From: an uncultured Dialister sp.
Lineage (GTDB): Bacteria; Bacillota; Negativicutes; Veillonellales; Dialisteraceae
DNA length: 34,867 bases
NCBI GenBank assembly: GCA_900314595.1
Contig: OMVW01000022.1
Span: forward strand, 1-34,867
Direction: 5' to 3'
Shown: one piece after another, positions 23,292-31,282 of the stretch
How the letters are laid out: the number at the start of each line of letters is the position of its first letter
Position numbering within the stretch: the first letter of the stretch is position 1
Program-made: the position numbers and the translations under genes
Notes under the pieces: generated by a model
The model's database searches: none
Told to the model about the DNA's origin: nothing
Seen by the model: only the letters and a program-made list of their open reading frames with translations

Positions 23292-24011
23292 CTAATGACT
23301 GGCTTTAGCTGCAAATGCCTTAAAAAGCGGATCCATGAGAGAGGGCTCCATGAGTTCCGGGTGCCACTGGATTCCGCAGATCTGGTCATTATCCACACTT
23401 TCTACGGCCTCGATGAGTCCGTCTCTGGAGTGTGCCGTTTCTTTGAGGGAGGGGGCTAGTTTTTTGATGCCTTCTTTATGGTAGGAATTCACGCAGAGTC
23501 CGTCGCCAAGGATTTCGTGAAGGCGGCTGTCTTTCATGATTTCCACATAATGGGTGGGGATATTTTCCGGCGCTTTCTGCATGTGCTGGATGTAGAAGCT
23601 TTTATTCTGCACGGACATGTCCTGCCAGAGGGTGCCGCCAAGAGCCACATTCAGGATTTGCATGCCCCTGCAGATGGCAAGGATGGGTTTTCCTTTCTTC
23701 AGGGCTGCTTTGATGAGGCCGATTTCAAAGAGGTCCCGTTTGATGAAAGTAGGGCCGATGCACCAGAGCGGTTCTTCCCCGTAGAGACGGGGCGTGGGAT
23801 TGAGTCCTCCGGGGAGCACCAGGGCATCGAAGGTATCGATGAATTCTTCCGGCTCCAGATAGTCGTTATAGGGAAGGACGATGGGCATGAGCCCTGCCCG
23901 TCCCAGGGCGTCCAGAAGCGGGCGGGGCGCATAGGCGGCCATCTTCTGGTTCATGGGCTTCAAATCGGCCAGAAGCACGTCGGCAGTCACGGCAGCAATC
24001 GGTTTTCGCAT
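23292..24011 (-). CDS. Class I glutamine amidotransferase-like hydrolase (peptidase C26)
   Basis: This 239-residue protein matches the gamma-glutamyl-gamma-aminobutyrate hydrolase (PuuD-like) family, which hydrolyses gamma-glutamyl amides. The catalytic triad is visible: Cys114 in AICRGMQILN, with His217 and Glu219 in GIQWHPEL. The upstream VLPGGLNP strand-turn is also typical. The start ATG at 24011 has AGGAGG 7 bases upstream; a longer reading to 24263 runs into repeat copy I. Its promoter is ATGACA-17-TACTAT on the minus strand (plus 24040-24068). It is monocistronic. Natural substrate (gamma-glutamyl-GABA or another gamma-glutamyl compound) is not determined. Confidence 0.9.
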   Translation of the reverse strand: MRKPIAAVTADVLLADLKPMNQKMAAYAPRPLLDALGRAGLMPIVLPYNDYLEPEEFIDTFDALVLPGGLNPTPRLYGEEPLWCIGPTFIKRDLFEIGLIKAALKKGKPILAICRGMQILNVALGGTLWQDMSVQNKSFYIQHMQKAPENIPTHYVEIMKDSRLHEILGDGLCVNSYHKEGIKKLAPSLKETAHSRDGLIEAVESVDNDQICGIQWHPELMEPSLMDPLFKAFAAKASH

Positions 24012-24039
24012 GGGATTTCCTCCTTGGTACTTTTTATTC

Positions 24040-24068
24040 ATAGTAACATGGATTAGTGAGAATGTCAT
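24040..24068 (-). promoter_or_regulatory. Promoter of the C26 hydrolase gene
   Basis: On the minus strand ATGACA (plus 24063-24068) and TACTAT (plus 24040-24045) have 17-base spacing, about 30 bases before the start codon. Confidence 0.6.
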
Positions 24069-24110
24069 TTTTGACTTTGATAGAGGAAAAGAAACTTTGA
24101 GCAGGGGCGG

Positions 24111-24347
24111 CTTTTGAATCGGGGGTATCGGGGTTATCGGGAAGCTCGGGGGGTATCGGGAAGGTGTGCCCCTGAGGGGGCAAGAATTTATATGGGGCCT
24201 GTGCACAGGCGGGTTTGAAAAAACAGCAGAGGCTGCACGCCAAAGGCCGTGTGCGAAGCACACTATTTAAATTGGTTGGCGAAGCCAGCCATATCCTTCC
24301 CGATAACCCCGATAATCCCGACCGCCCCGATCACCCCGATTCAAAAG
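24111..24347 (+). repeat. Modular repeat copy I (complete, nonamer arms)
   Basis: It is bounded by CTTTTGAATC (24111-24120) and GATTCAAAAG (24338-24347). The left array is ATCGGGGGT/ATCGGGGTT/ATCGGGAAG, and the right array CCCGATAAC/CCCGATAAT/CCCGATCAC is its reverse complement in kind. Between them: hairpin TGCCCC-TGAG-GGGGCA (24167-24182), TATATGGGGCCTGTGCACAG (24189-24208), CCAAAGGCC (24241-24249), hairpin GTGTGC-GAA-GCACAC (24249-24263) and hairpin GGTTGGC-GAA-GCCAGCC (24274-24290). Stems differ from copy H on both sides of each pair. Confidence 0.92.
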
Positions 24348-24503
24348 TTGTTTTTTAAGAAAGTTCCGCATAGAAGTATGTCGTATTTTGTTTTTCATCC
24401 TTTATACAATCCTTACAAAATGGCGACGATTTTCCTATTTCCACCACTATCTCACTTATGATAGAATAACCATATAGTATTGTCTTTTTTAGGAGGTGTT
24501 ACG

Positions 24504-25661
24504 TTGTTCGCCTATGCGTTCACGTTCCTTGCGGCACTGATCGTGACTTTTGTGCTCACTCCGGTGGTGAAGAAGCTGGCCATTTCCATTGGGGCGGTGG
24601 ACAAGCCGGATGCGCGGAAGGTGCATCACGGGCTCATCCCCCGTCTGGGGGGCCTCGCTATTTATGCGGGGTTCATGGTTTCCATCATTGCGACAGTGGG
24701 CTTTACTTATGAAATGGTGGGCATCATGCTTGGCGCCACTTTTCTCATTATTGTGGGCATAGCCGATGACGTGGTATCTCTCCCGCCGAAAGTCAAACTT
24801 CTGGGGCAGATTATTGCGGCCGCTATTCCTGTGGTGATTTTCAATATCAATATCGACTGGATCCACATCCCGAGGCTTGGCATCATTTACTTGCCTATTT
24901 TTATTTCCATTCCCCTCACGATTTTCTGGATTATTGGTTTCATCAATACGGTAAACCTCATCGACGGACTGGACGGCCTGGCAGCCGGCATTGCGACGAT
25001 TGCCTCTATCGCCATCGCTCTTCTGGCATTCCAGATGGGCCAGTGGACGGCAGCGGCTGCCATGGTGGCCATGACCGGTGCCTGCCTTGCATTCCTGCAG
25101 TATAATTTCAATCCGGCCAAGATTTTCATGGGCGATACGGGGTCCATGTTCCTGGGCTATGTGATTGCTTCCGTTTCCGTTATGGGAAATATGAAGACCG
25201 CAGCGGCAGCCGTCCTCGTCGTTCCGCTTCTGGCGCTGGCAGTGCCCATTACAGATACGTTCCTGGCCATTATCCGCAGGAAATCTTCGGGAGTCCCGAT
25301 TTTTTCACCGGATAAGAATCACCTTCATCACCGCCTTCTTGCCAAAGGGCTCAACCAGAAGCAGGTGGTGCTCATCATGTATGGCCTCACCGCTTTCTTC
25401 GCCTGCCTGGCCCTCATCGTTATCCACATCCGGACGCTTATAGGCGGAATCCTCGTGCTGGTTGCCATGATTCTTTTCCTCCTCTGGGCCAGAAAGCTGG
25501 GAGTCATGAAGGAAATCGTTCCCTCTCCCTATCAGCTGGAACAGCAGAAGAAAAAGGAAGAAGCTTTAGATATTAATAAGGATAAAATAAAAGAAGAAGT
25601 AAAAGAAGATAAAGAAACGAAAGAGGAAATAGAACCTCCTCAATGGAAAAATCCGCTCTGA
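24504..25661 (+). CDS. Undecaprenyl-phosphate sugar-1-phosphate transferase (WecA/TagO-like)
   Basis: This 385-residue polytopic membrane enzyme is predicted to transfer GlcNAc-1-phosphate (or a related sugar phosphate) from UDP-sugar to undecaprenyl phosphate. That is the first step of many envelope polysaccharides. Family motifs are GIADDV (Asp88-Asp89), NLIDGLDGLA (151-160), FNPAKIFMGDTGSMFLG and the late HLHHRL. About ten or eleven helices are expected. A charged, lysine/glutamate-rich tail of about 45 residues ends the protein. The start is TTG at 24504, chosen because AGGAGGTG (24491-24498) is 5 bases upstream; TTG at 24480 has no such site. wecB follows 26 bases later, so the two likely form one unit. 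Confidence 0.9.
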   Translation: MFAYAFTFLAALIVTFVLTPVVKKLAISIGAVDKPDARKVHHGLIPRLGGLAIYAGFMVSIIATVGFTYEMVGIMLGATFLIIVGIADDVVSLPPKVKLLGQIIAAAIPVVIFNINIDWIHIPRLGIIYLPIFISIPLTIFWIIGFINTVNLIDGLDGLAAGIATIASIAIALLAFQMGQWTAAAAMVAMTGACLAFLQYNFNPAKIFMGDTGSMFLGYVIASVSVMGNMKTAAAAVLVVPLLALAVPITDTFLAIIRRKSSGVPIFSPDKNHLHHRLLAKGLNQKQVVLIMYGLTAFFACLALIVIHIRTLIGGILVLVAMILFLLWARKLGVMKEIVPSPYQLEQQKKKEEALDINKDKIKEEVKEDKETKEEIEPPQWKNPL

Positions 25662-25687
25662 GTTATTTCTAAAAAAGAAGGTAAACC

Positions 25688-26830
25688 ATGAAAGTAATGA
25701 CGATTTTCGGCACCCGTCCGGAAGCCATCAAAATGGCGCCGGTGGTGAAAGAACTTCTGAAGCACAAGGAAATAGAGACGAAGGTATGCCTCACTGCCCA
25801 GCATCGTGAAATGCTGGACCAGGTGGTGGATCTCTTCGGACTTCCTGTGGACTACGACCTGGATATCATGAAGAGCGGCCAGACCCTTTACGATATTACG
25901 GCCCGGGTGCTCCGGGGCCTGGAAGAAGTGCTGGCAAAGGAAAAGCCGGACTACGTGCTTGTCCACGGCGATACCACCACCACTTTCACCGCAGCCCTTT
26001 CTGCTTTCTACCAGCAGATCAAAGTGGCTCACGTGGAAGCTGGCCTCCGCACGGGAAATCTCCTTTCCCCCTGGCCGGAAGAAGCCAACCGCCAGCTGAC
26101 GGGAGTCCTTGCCAATGTGAACTTTGCGCCTACGGAAACGGCAAGGAAGAATCTTCTTCGTGAAAACAAAAAAGATTCTTCCATTTTCGTGGTAGGAAAT
26201 ACAGTCATCGATGCGCTCCTCCATACGGTAAAGAAAGATTACCACTTTGAAGATCCGGAAATAGAAGCCATTGAAGAACACAAGAGAGTCATCCTGGTCA
26301 CCACCCACAGACGTGAAAATCTGGGCGACCCCATGCACCATGTATACCGGGCGCTCCGGAGACTGGTGGAAGCGGTGCCGGATACGGAAGTGGTCTTCCC
26401 GGTTCACAGAAATCCGAAGGTCAGGGAAGCGGTAGAAGAAGAACTGGAAGGGGTCAAAGGCATCCACCTGGTGGAACCCATGGAATATGAACCTTTCACG
26501 AATCTCATGGCAAGATCTGCCATCGTCCTCACCGATTCCGGCGGCATTCAGGAAGAAGCGCCGTCCCTCGGCAAACCGGTCCTCGTCCTCCGGGATACGA
26601 CAGAACGGCCCGAAGCGGTGGAAGCAGGCACCGTAAAGCTCGTAGGCACCGATGAAGATAAAGTATTCGATACGGCTTACAGACTCCTCACCGATGAGAA
26701 AGAATACAAAGCCATGGCGGAAGCAGTCAATCCTTATGGCGATGGAAAATCCGCAGAACGCATCGCTTCTGCCCTTTTGTGGATTGAAGGATTATCGGAT
26801 AAAAAACCTTCCAAATTTATAGCCAAGTGA
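25688..26830 (+). CDS. wecB: UDP-N-acetylglucosamine 2-epimerase (non-hydrolysing)
   Basis: This 380-residue cytosolic enzyme interconverts UDP-GlcNAc and UDP-ManNAc. Family landmarks are the start KVMTIFGTRPEAIKMAPVV, VHGDTTTTF, HVEAGLRTG, the catalytic-region VTTHRRENLG and DSGGIQEEAPSLGKP. The full expected length is present. It lies behind the wecA/tagO-like gene. Together they supply lipid-linked GlcNAc and a ManNAc donor for an envelope polymer. The ATP synthase operon begins about 110 bases later. Confidence 0.97.
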   Translation: MKVMTIFGTRPEAIKMAPVVKELLKHKEIETKVCLTAQHREMLDQVVDLFGLPVDYDLDIMKSGQTLYDITARVLRGLEEVLAKEKPDYVLVHGDTTTTFTAALSAFYQQIKVAHVEAGLRTGNLLSPWPEEANRQLTGVLANVNFAPTETARKNLLRENKKDSSIFVVGNTVIDALLHTVKKDYHFEDPEIEAIEEHKRVILVTTHRRENLGDPMHHVYRALRRLVEAVPDTEVVFPVHRNPKVREAVEEELEGVKGIHLVEPMEYEPFTNLMARSAIVLTDSGGIQEEAPSLGKPVLVLRDTTERPEAVEAGTVKLVGTDEDKVFDTAYRLLTDEKEYKAMAEAVNPYGDGKSAERIASALLWIEGLSDKKPSKFIAK

Positions 26831-26839
26831 CATTCAGTA

Positions 26840-26848
26840 TGTTATACT
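26840..26848 (+). promoter_or_regulatory. Extended -10 promoter candidate for the ATP synthase operon
   Basis: TGTTATACT (TG extension at 26840-26841, -10 TATACT at 26843-26848) lies about 90 bases before atpZ. No good -35 is seen. Confidence 0.5.
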
Positions 26849-26937
26849 GTTTAAGAATAAAACCGATTTGTGTTTAACGTGCCCAATTTTACAAACGCTA
26901 TCCGGCGGTGAAGCCGGGGAAACTGTGGAGAGCGGAC

Positions 26938-27180
26938 ATGGAAAAAGGGAAAGACAAGGGAAAAGCGCCGGAAGAAGACGACTGGAACCCGATGCATGGG
27001 ATCGCAGTGGCGTCGGGGGCCGGTGTGACCATGCTGATTTCCATTGCCCTTGGCGTCTGGATGGGCCTCAAATGTGATGAATTTTTTGACAGCAGCCCGT
27101 TTGGCACCATTTTTCTCTCCGTCATGGGTGCCCTTTCAGGGCTGTATTCCGTCATTAAACAGATAGTAGGGAAGAAATAG
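26938..27180 (+). CDS. AtpZ/AtpI-family small membrane protein
   Basis: This 80-residue protein has two transmembrane helices (about residues 23-44 and 54-74) after a hydrophilic, lysine/glutamate-rich N-terminus. It matches the small AtpZ-type proteins encoded at the front of many bacterial F-ATPase operons, which are thought to help assembly of the c-ring or handle Mg2+/Ca2+. The start ATG at 26938 follows GGAG by 7 bases; a GTG at 26908 lacks a site. One base separates it from the next gene. Confidence 0.8.
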   Translation: MEKGKDKGKAPEEDDWNPMHGIAVASGAGVTMLISIALGVWMGLKCDEFFDSSPFGTIFLSVMGALSGLYSVIKQIVGKK

Positions 27181-27181
27181 T

Positions 27182-27562
27182 ATGAAAGTGGACATGGCAT
27201 TTCCAAATTATGCGGCCCGCATAACGAAGTTCCTGCTGGCTTACTGCATAGCCGGTGCGGCGGTCCTCTTTCTTTTTATGGATTGGACCTGGTCTGCAGG
27301 CTGGGCACTTGGAGCCCTGTTTCACATCCTGTTCTATAAAGTTCTGGAAATGCGATATAACAAGTGGATGGCAGATGGCAGGGATGCAACCTACCTGGGC
27401 CATCATCTCCTTATGTACACCACGTCGAGATTTTTTCTGGAAATCCTTTCCGCTCTGGCGGTCATTTTCAGCCCGTTCAATATTTTCGGGTATTTAGGCG
27501 GCTTACTTACTCTGCCCATCGCGTCCCTCACGGAACGCCTGGCCAGTTTAATTAAGAAATAG
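27182..27562 (+). CDS. atpI: ATP synthase subunit I
   Basis: This 126-residue protein has four predicted transmembrane helices and the ATP synthase I-chain pattern (helix 1 LLAYCIAGAAVLFLF, a second pair from about residue 77). AtpI assists assembly of the rotor c-ring. It is directly after the AtpZ-like gene and 39 bases before atpB. Confidence 0.85.
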   Translation: MKVDMAFPNYAARITKFLLAYCIAGAAVLFLFMDWTWSAGWALGALFHILFYKVLEMRYNKWMADGRDATYLGHHLLMYTTSRFFLEILSALAVIFSPFNIFGYLGGLLTLPIASLTERLASLIKK

Positions 27563-27601
27563 ATTTTCTTGAAGTCATTGCAAGAGGAAGGGGGTGAGAT
27601 T

Positions 27602-28267
27602 ATGCATCTGCACACAGGTACACACGTTGTGGCGCAGCTTTTTGGCTTGTCCGTCAATATGGATACCATCTTTACCACATGGCTTACTGCACTTATAGTT
27701 TTCATTGCCGTATTTGCCGCGACTCGTGGTACGAACAAGCTGATTCCGGGCCGGTGGCAGAGCCTCATTGAAATTGTATTCGATGCTCTCTGCAGCCAGT
27801 TCAGGTCAAATACGGGGCCGAAGTACCGTCAGGTCATCAATGTCCTTCTGACATTTTTCCTGTTCATCTTCACGGCCAACCAGCTGGGTCTGCTCCCGAC
27901 TGCGCATCTGACAGCATCTCCGACCAATGACGTCAATACCACGCTGGGTCTGGCACTTGGAAGCTCTGTAATGATTCATTTCTATTACATCAAGAACAAG
28001 GGCTTCGGTAAATGGATTGCCCATTTCTTCAAGCCGTTCCCCGTGTTCATTGTCATGAATGCCATCGAAGAGATTTCGAAACCGGTTACGCTGGCAATGC
28101 GTCTATTTGGCAACATTCTCGCAGGCGAAATCCTGCTGGAAATCCTGTATTTCCTCTGCCCGCCGATTGTACCTATCATCTGGATCGCCTTCAGTTTGTT
28201 CGTAGGCCTGGTTCAGGCGTATATTTTCACCACCCTTTCGTCTGTGTATATCAGAGAATCTCTCTAA
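27602..28267 (+). CDS. atpB: ATP synthase F0 subunit a
   Basis: This 221-residue stator membrane subunit forms the ion half-channels. The essential Arg is Arg167 in the conserved EEISKPVTLAMRLFGNILAG stretch, and the end GLVQAYIFTTLSSVYI is typical. The start ATG at 27602 follows GGGGGTGA; the TTG reading at 27569 lacks a ribosome site. The 126-base gap to atpE contains only short palindromes around 28274-28315. Confidence 0.96.
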   Translation: MHLHTGTHVVAQLFGLSVNMDTIFTTWLTALIVFIAVFAATRGTNKLIPGRWQSLIEIVFDALCSQFRSNTGPKYRQVINVLLTFFLFIFTANQLGLLPTAHLTASPTNDVNTTLGLALGSSVMIHFYYIKNKGFGKWIAHFFKPFPVFIVMNAIEEISKPVTLAMRLFGNILAGEILLEILYFLCPPIVPIIWIAFSLFVGLVQAYIFTTLSSVYIRESL

Positions 28268-28393
28268 CTTTGGTGGAGCGCAGCGCCGCTGCATAATAAA
28301 CGGCACGGCACCGTCCGTCCAAACGGCCCATATCCATTCAGGCACCGACCTCATCCGGCAAATTTAAATTAATTCTCAGGAGGAATTATTATC

Positions 28394-28645
28394 ATGGATC
28401 AGACTCTTATCGCCCAGTATTCCCTTATCGCAGCAACCGTTATTGCAGCAGTTTGCGCTATTACCGCATCCGTAAACGATGCCCGCGCCGCAATCCATGC
28501 TATCGATGGCATGACCCGTCAGCCGGAACTCGCTGATAAACTGTTCACCAACATGCTGGTTGCTATCGGCCTTATCGAATCTATTCCGATTATTGCAGTC
28601 GTTATCGCTCTCGTACTCGTATTCGCTAACCCAATCCTGAAATAA
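28394..28645 (+). CDS. atpE: ATP synthase F0 subunit c, with atypical helix 1
   Basis: This 83-residue hairpin subunit forms the rotor ring. The polar loop RQPE is at 42-45 and the ion-binding Glu is Glu62, followed by Ser63 (GLIESIPII). Helix 1 lacks the usual GxGxGxGxG packing motif; the aligned stretch is AITASVNDA (22-30). Aligned by eye on RQPE, Asp29 falls where Na+-binding c subunits (for example Ilyobacter tartaricus Gln32) carry Gln. The Tyr that follows ESTGIY in those proteins is Ile here. So two carboxylates, Asp29 and Glu62, may face each other. The ribosome site AGGAGGA is about 8 bases upstream. Confidence 0.96.
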   Translation: MDQTLIAQYSLIAATVIAAVCAITASVNDARAAIHAIDGMTRQPELADKLFTNMLVAIGLIESIPIIAVVIALVLVFANPILK

Positions 28646-28676
28646 TATTGCCCAATATTACTAAGGAGGGATCGAA

Positions 28677-29171
28677 TTGGTAGAAATCAATGGAACACTG
28701 CTGATTCAGATCATCAACTTCGTCATTCTCTGTGCAATTCTCGGTCATTTCTGCTACAAGCCGGTGCTGAAGGTCCTCGATGACCGCAAAGCCCGCATCC
28801 AGAACGACCTGGATTCCGCTGCCGCATCCAAGGCAGACGCTGCCAAGCTGAAGGAATCCTATGAAGAACAGCTCCGCGACGCACAGGCCAAGGCTCAGGA
28901 AATTGTCGACAAGGCAGTCAAGGAAGCCAAGGTACAGGCTCAGGCCCAGATTGATGAAGCACATGCCGCTATTGAACTGGAAAAAGAAAACGCAACCAAG
29001 CAGATTGCAAGAGAACGCAAGGATGCTCTTGAAGATTTGAAATCTCAGGTGGCGCTCCTTTCCTGTGACATCGCAGCTAAGATCATCAGTAAAAATATGA
29101 CCCCGGCAGACAATGACCGGCTCATTGCGGAAAGCATCAAAAAGCTGGATGCCCGCAAAGCAGGTAAGTAA
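28677..29171 (+). CDS. atpF: ATP synthase F0 subunit b
   Basis: This 164-residue peripheral-stalk subunit has one N-terminal membrane helix (about 7-27) followed by a long charged coiled coil rich in Ala, Lys, Glu and Gln. It starts with TTG at 28677, 6 bases after AAGGAGGG. Two bases separate it from atpH. Confidence 0.95.
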   Translation: MVEINGTLLIQIINFVILCAILGHFCYKPVLKVLDDRKARIQNDLDSAAASKADAAKLKESYEEQLRDAQAKAQEIVDKAVKEAKVQAQAQIDEAHAAIELEKENATKQIARERKDALEDLKSQVALLSCDIAAKIISKNMTPADNDRLIAESIKKLDARKAGK

Positions 29172-29173
29172 CC

Positions 29174-29719
29174 ATGGATAAGAACGTAATCCTTGCAAAA
29201 AAGTATGGACGTGCTATCTATGAAGTGGCTGCTGAAGAAAACAGCTTGCAGAAAACCGAAGAAGATCTGACATTCATCGCCGATACCATCGCGAAGAATC
29301 CGGAACTCAAGGATTTTCTGAACCATCCCCTCATCCGTCGGGATGTAAAGAAAGAAACTCTTAAAAAATTGTTTGCAGACAAGGTACAGCCGATTGTCCT
29401 GCAGTTCTGCTTCGTAGTATTGGACAAAGACCGTCTCGGCACATTCCCCATGATGGTCGAAAACTACGTGACCATGGCTCATGAAGGCATGGGAATGGAA
29501 GAAGCAATCGTAACATCTGCTTTTCCACTCAGCAAGTCCTCGGCTGAAGCGCTGAAGGAAAAACTCTCCGAAATTACCGGCAAGAAGATTCTCCTGAAAC
29601 AGAAAGTTGACCAGGCCCTGATCGGCGGCTTTACCGTCCAGGTGGGTGACCGCCTCATCGATGGTTCCGTTGCCCGTCAGCTTGGTGAAATGAAAGCGCA
29701 ATTGATGCAAAGAGATTGA
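29174..29719 (+). CDS. atpH: ATP synthase F1 subunit delta
   Basis: This 181-residue subunit links the peripheral stalk to the top of F1. The N-terminal helical domain (AKKYGRAIYEVAAEE) and the C-terminal segment GGFTVQVGDRLIDGSVARQL are characteristic. Confidence 0.95.
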   Translation: MDKNVILAKKYGRAIYEVAAEENSLQKTEEDLTFIADTIAKNPELKDFLNHPLIRRDVKKETLKKLFADKVQPIVLQFCFVVLDKDRLGTFPMMVENYVTMAHEGMGMEEAIVTSAFPLSKSSAEALKEKLSEITGKKILLKQKVDQALIGGFTVQVGDRLIDGSVARQLGEMKAQLMQRD

Positions 29720-29735
29720 GGTGACTTCTAGGAAA

Positions 29736-31277
29736 ATGAAAATCAGTTCAGATGAAATTACATCTGTCATCAAAAAACAGATTGAAAACTACAAAGTAGA
29801 CCTCAATGTCGATGAAGTAGGGACGGTTCTTGAAGTCGGTGACGGCATTGCCCATATCTATGGCCTGCAGAACTGCATGGCCGGCGAACTGCTGGAACTG
29901 CCGAATGGCGTTTACGGCATGGCACTGAACCTGGAAGAAAGCAACGTAGGTGCCGTTCTTCTGGGTCATTCCGAATCCATCAAGGAAGGCGACGTTGTTA
30001 AAAGAACAGGCCGCCTGATGCAGGTACCGGTAGGCGACGCAGTTATCGGCCGCGTCGTTAACGCACTGGGCCAGCCAATTGATGGCAAGGGTGAAATTAA
30101 GACCGACGAATACCGCGACATTGAAATCAAAGCTCCGGGCATTGCCGACAGACAGCCGGTAAATGTTCCGCTGCAGACAGGTCTGAAAGCAATTGACTCC
30201 ATGGTTCCGATCGGCCGTGGTCAGCGTGAACTGATCATCGGTGACCGTGGTACCGGTAAAACAGCTATCGGTATCGATACCATCCTGAACCAGAAGGGTC
30301 AGAACGTTATTTGTATTTATGTATCCATTGGCCAGAAAAACTCCAACGTTGTTCGCGTATACGAAAAACTGAAGGAAGCAGGCGCTATGGATTACTCCAT
30401 CATCGTCCATGCAGGTGCATCCGAAGGCTCCCCGATGCAGTACCTTGTACCGTATTCCGGCGTATCCATCGCAGAACACTTCATGCGTCAGGGCAAAGAT
30501 GTCCTCATCATTTATGATGACCTCTCCAAACACGCTGTCGCATATCGTGCTATGTCCCTGCTGCTCCGTCGTCCACCTGGACGTGAAGCTTACCCGGGCG
30601 ATGTATTCTATCTGCATTCCCGCCTTCTGGAACGCGCAGCCCGTCTCTCTGATGCACTGGGCGGCGGCTCCATCACCGCACTGCCGATCATTGAAACCCT
30701 GGCAGGCGACGTAGGCGCATTCATTCCGACCAACGTTATTTCCATTACCGACGGCCAGATTTATCTGGAAACCGCACTCTTCTACTCCGGTATCCGTCCG
30801 GCAATCAACGTAGGCCTCTCTGTATCCCGTGTAGGCGGTTCCGCTCAGATCAAAGCTATGAAACAGGTCGCAGGTACCCTGCGTCTGGACCTGGCTCAGT
30901 TCCGCGAACTTGCCGCATTCGCTCAGTTCGGTTCCGACCTCGATGCTGCCACCAAGGCACAGATTGACCGCGGCCAGAGAACCACTGAAATCCTGAAACA
31001 GCCGCAGTATACCCCATATCCGGTCGAAGACCAGGTACAGGCTATTTATGTAGCAGTAAAAGGATACCTCGACGACATCGGTGTCGATGAAGTCGTAGAC
31101 TTCGAACACCAGATTCTCGCATTCCTCCACAGCAGCCATCCGGAAATCGGCGAAGACATCGTGAAGACCAAGAAGCTGACCGATGCAACCGAAGAAAAAC
31201 TGAAAGCTGCTATTCTCGAATTCAAGGAACGCTACAAAGCATCCAAAGAAGAAAAGTCTGAAACGGTAGAGGGGTGA
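29736..31277 (+). CDS. atpA: ATP synthase F1 subunit alpha
   Basis: This 513-residue non-catalytic nucleotide-binding subunit has the P-loop GDRGTGKT at 169-176 (most relatives have GDRQTGKT) and the signature PAINVGLSVSRVGGSAQ. The ATG at 29736 is preferred over a GTG at 29721, because MKISSDEITSVIKKQI is the usual start of the family and GAGGTGA lies upstream. Confidence 0.97.
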   Translation: MKISSDEITSVIKKQIENYKVDLNVDEVGTVLEVGDGIAHIYGLQNCMAGELLELPNGVYGMALNLEESNVGAVLLGHSESIKEGDVVKRTGRLMQVPVGDAVIGRVVNALGQPIDGKGEIKTDEYRDIEIKAPGIADRQPVNVPLQTGLKAIDSMVPIGRGQRELIIGDRGTGKTAIGIDTILNQKGQNVICIYVSIGQKNSNVVRVYEKLKEAGAMDYSIIVHAGASEGSPMQYLVPYSGVSIAEHFMRQGKDVLIIYDDLSKHAVAYRAMSLLLRRPPGREAYPGDVFYLHSRLLERAARLSDALGGGSITALPIIETLAGDVGAFIPTNVISITDGQIYLETALFYSGIRPAINVGLSVSRVGGSAQIKAMKQVAGTLRLDLAQFRELAAFAQFGSDLDAATKAQIDRGQRTTEILKQPQYTPYPVEDQVQAIYVAVKGYLDDIGVDEVVDFEHQILAFLHSSHPEIGEDIVKTKKLTDATEEKLKAAILEFKERYKASKEEKSETVEG

Positions 31278-31282
31278 TCTGA

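Noticed and set aside
29748..31139. Long minus-strand open frames opposite atpA, atpD, ileS and wecB
   Set aside because: They are shadows of strongly conserved plus-strand genes with high codon bias.
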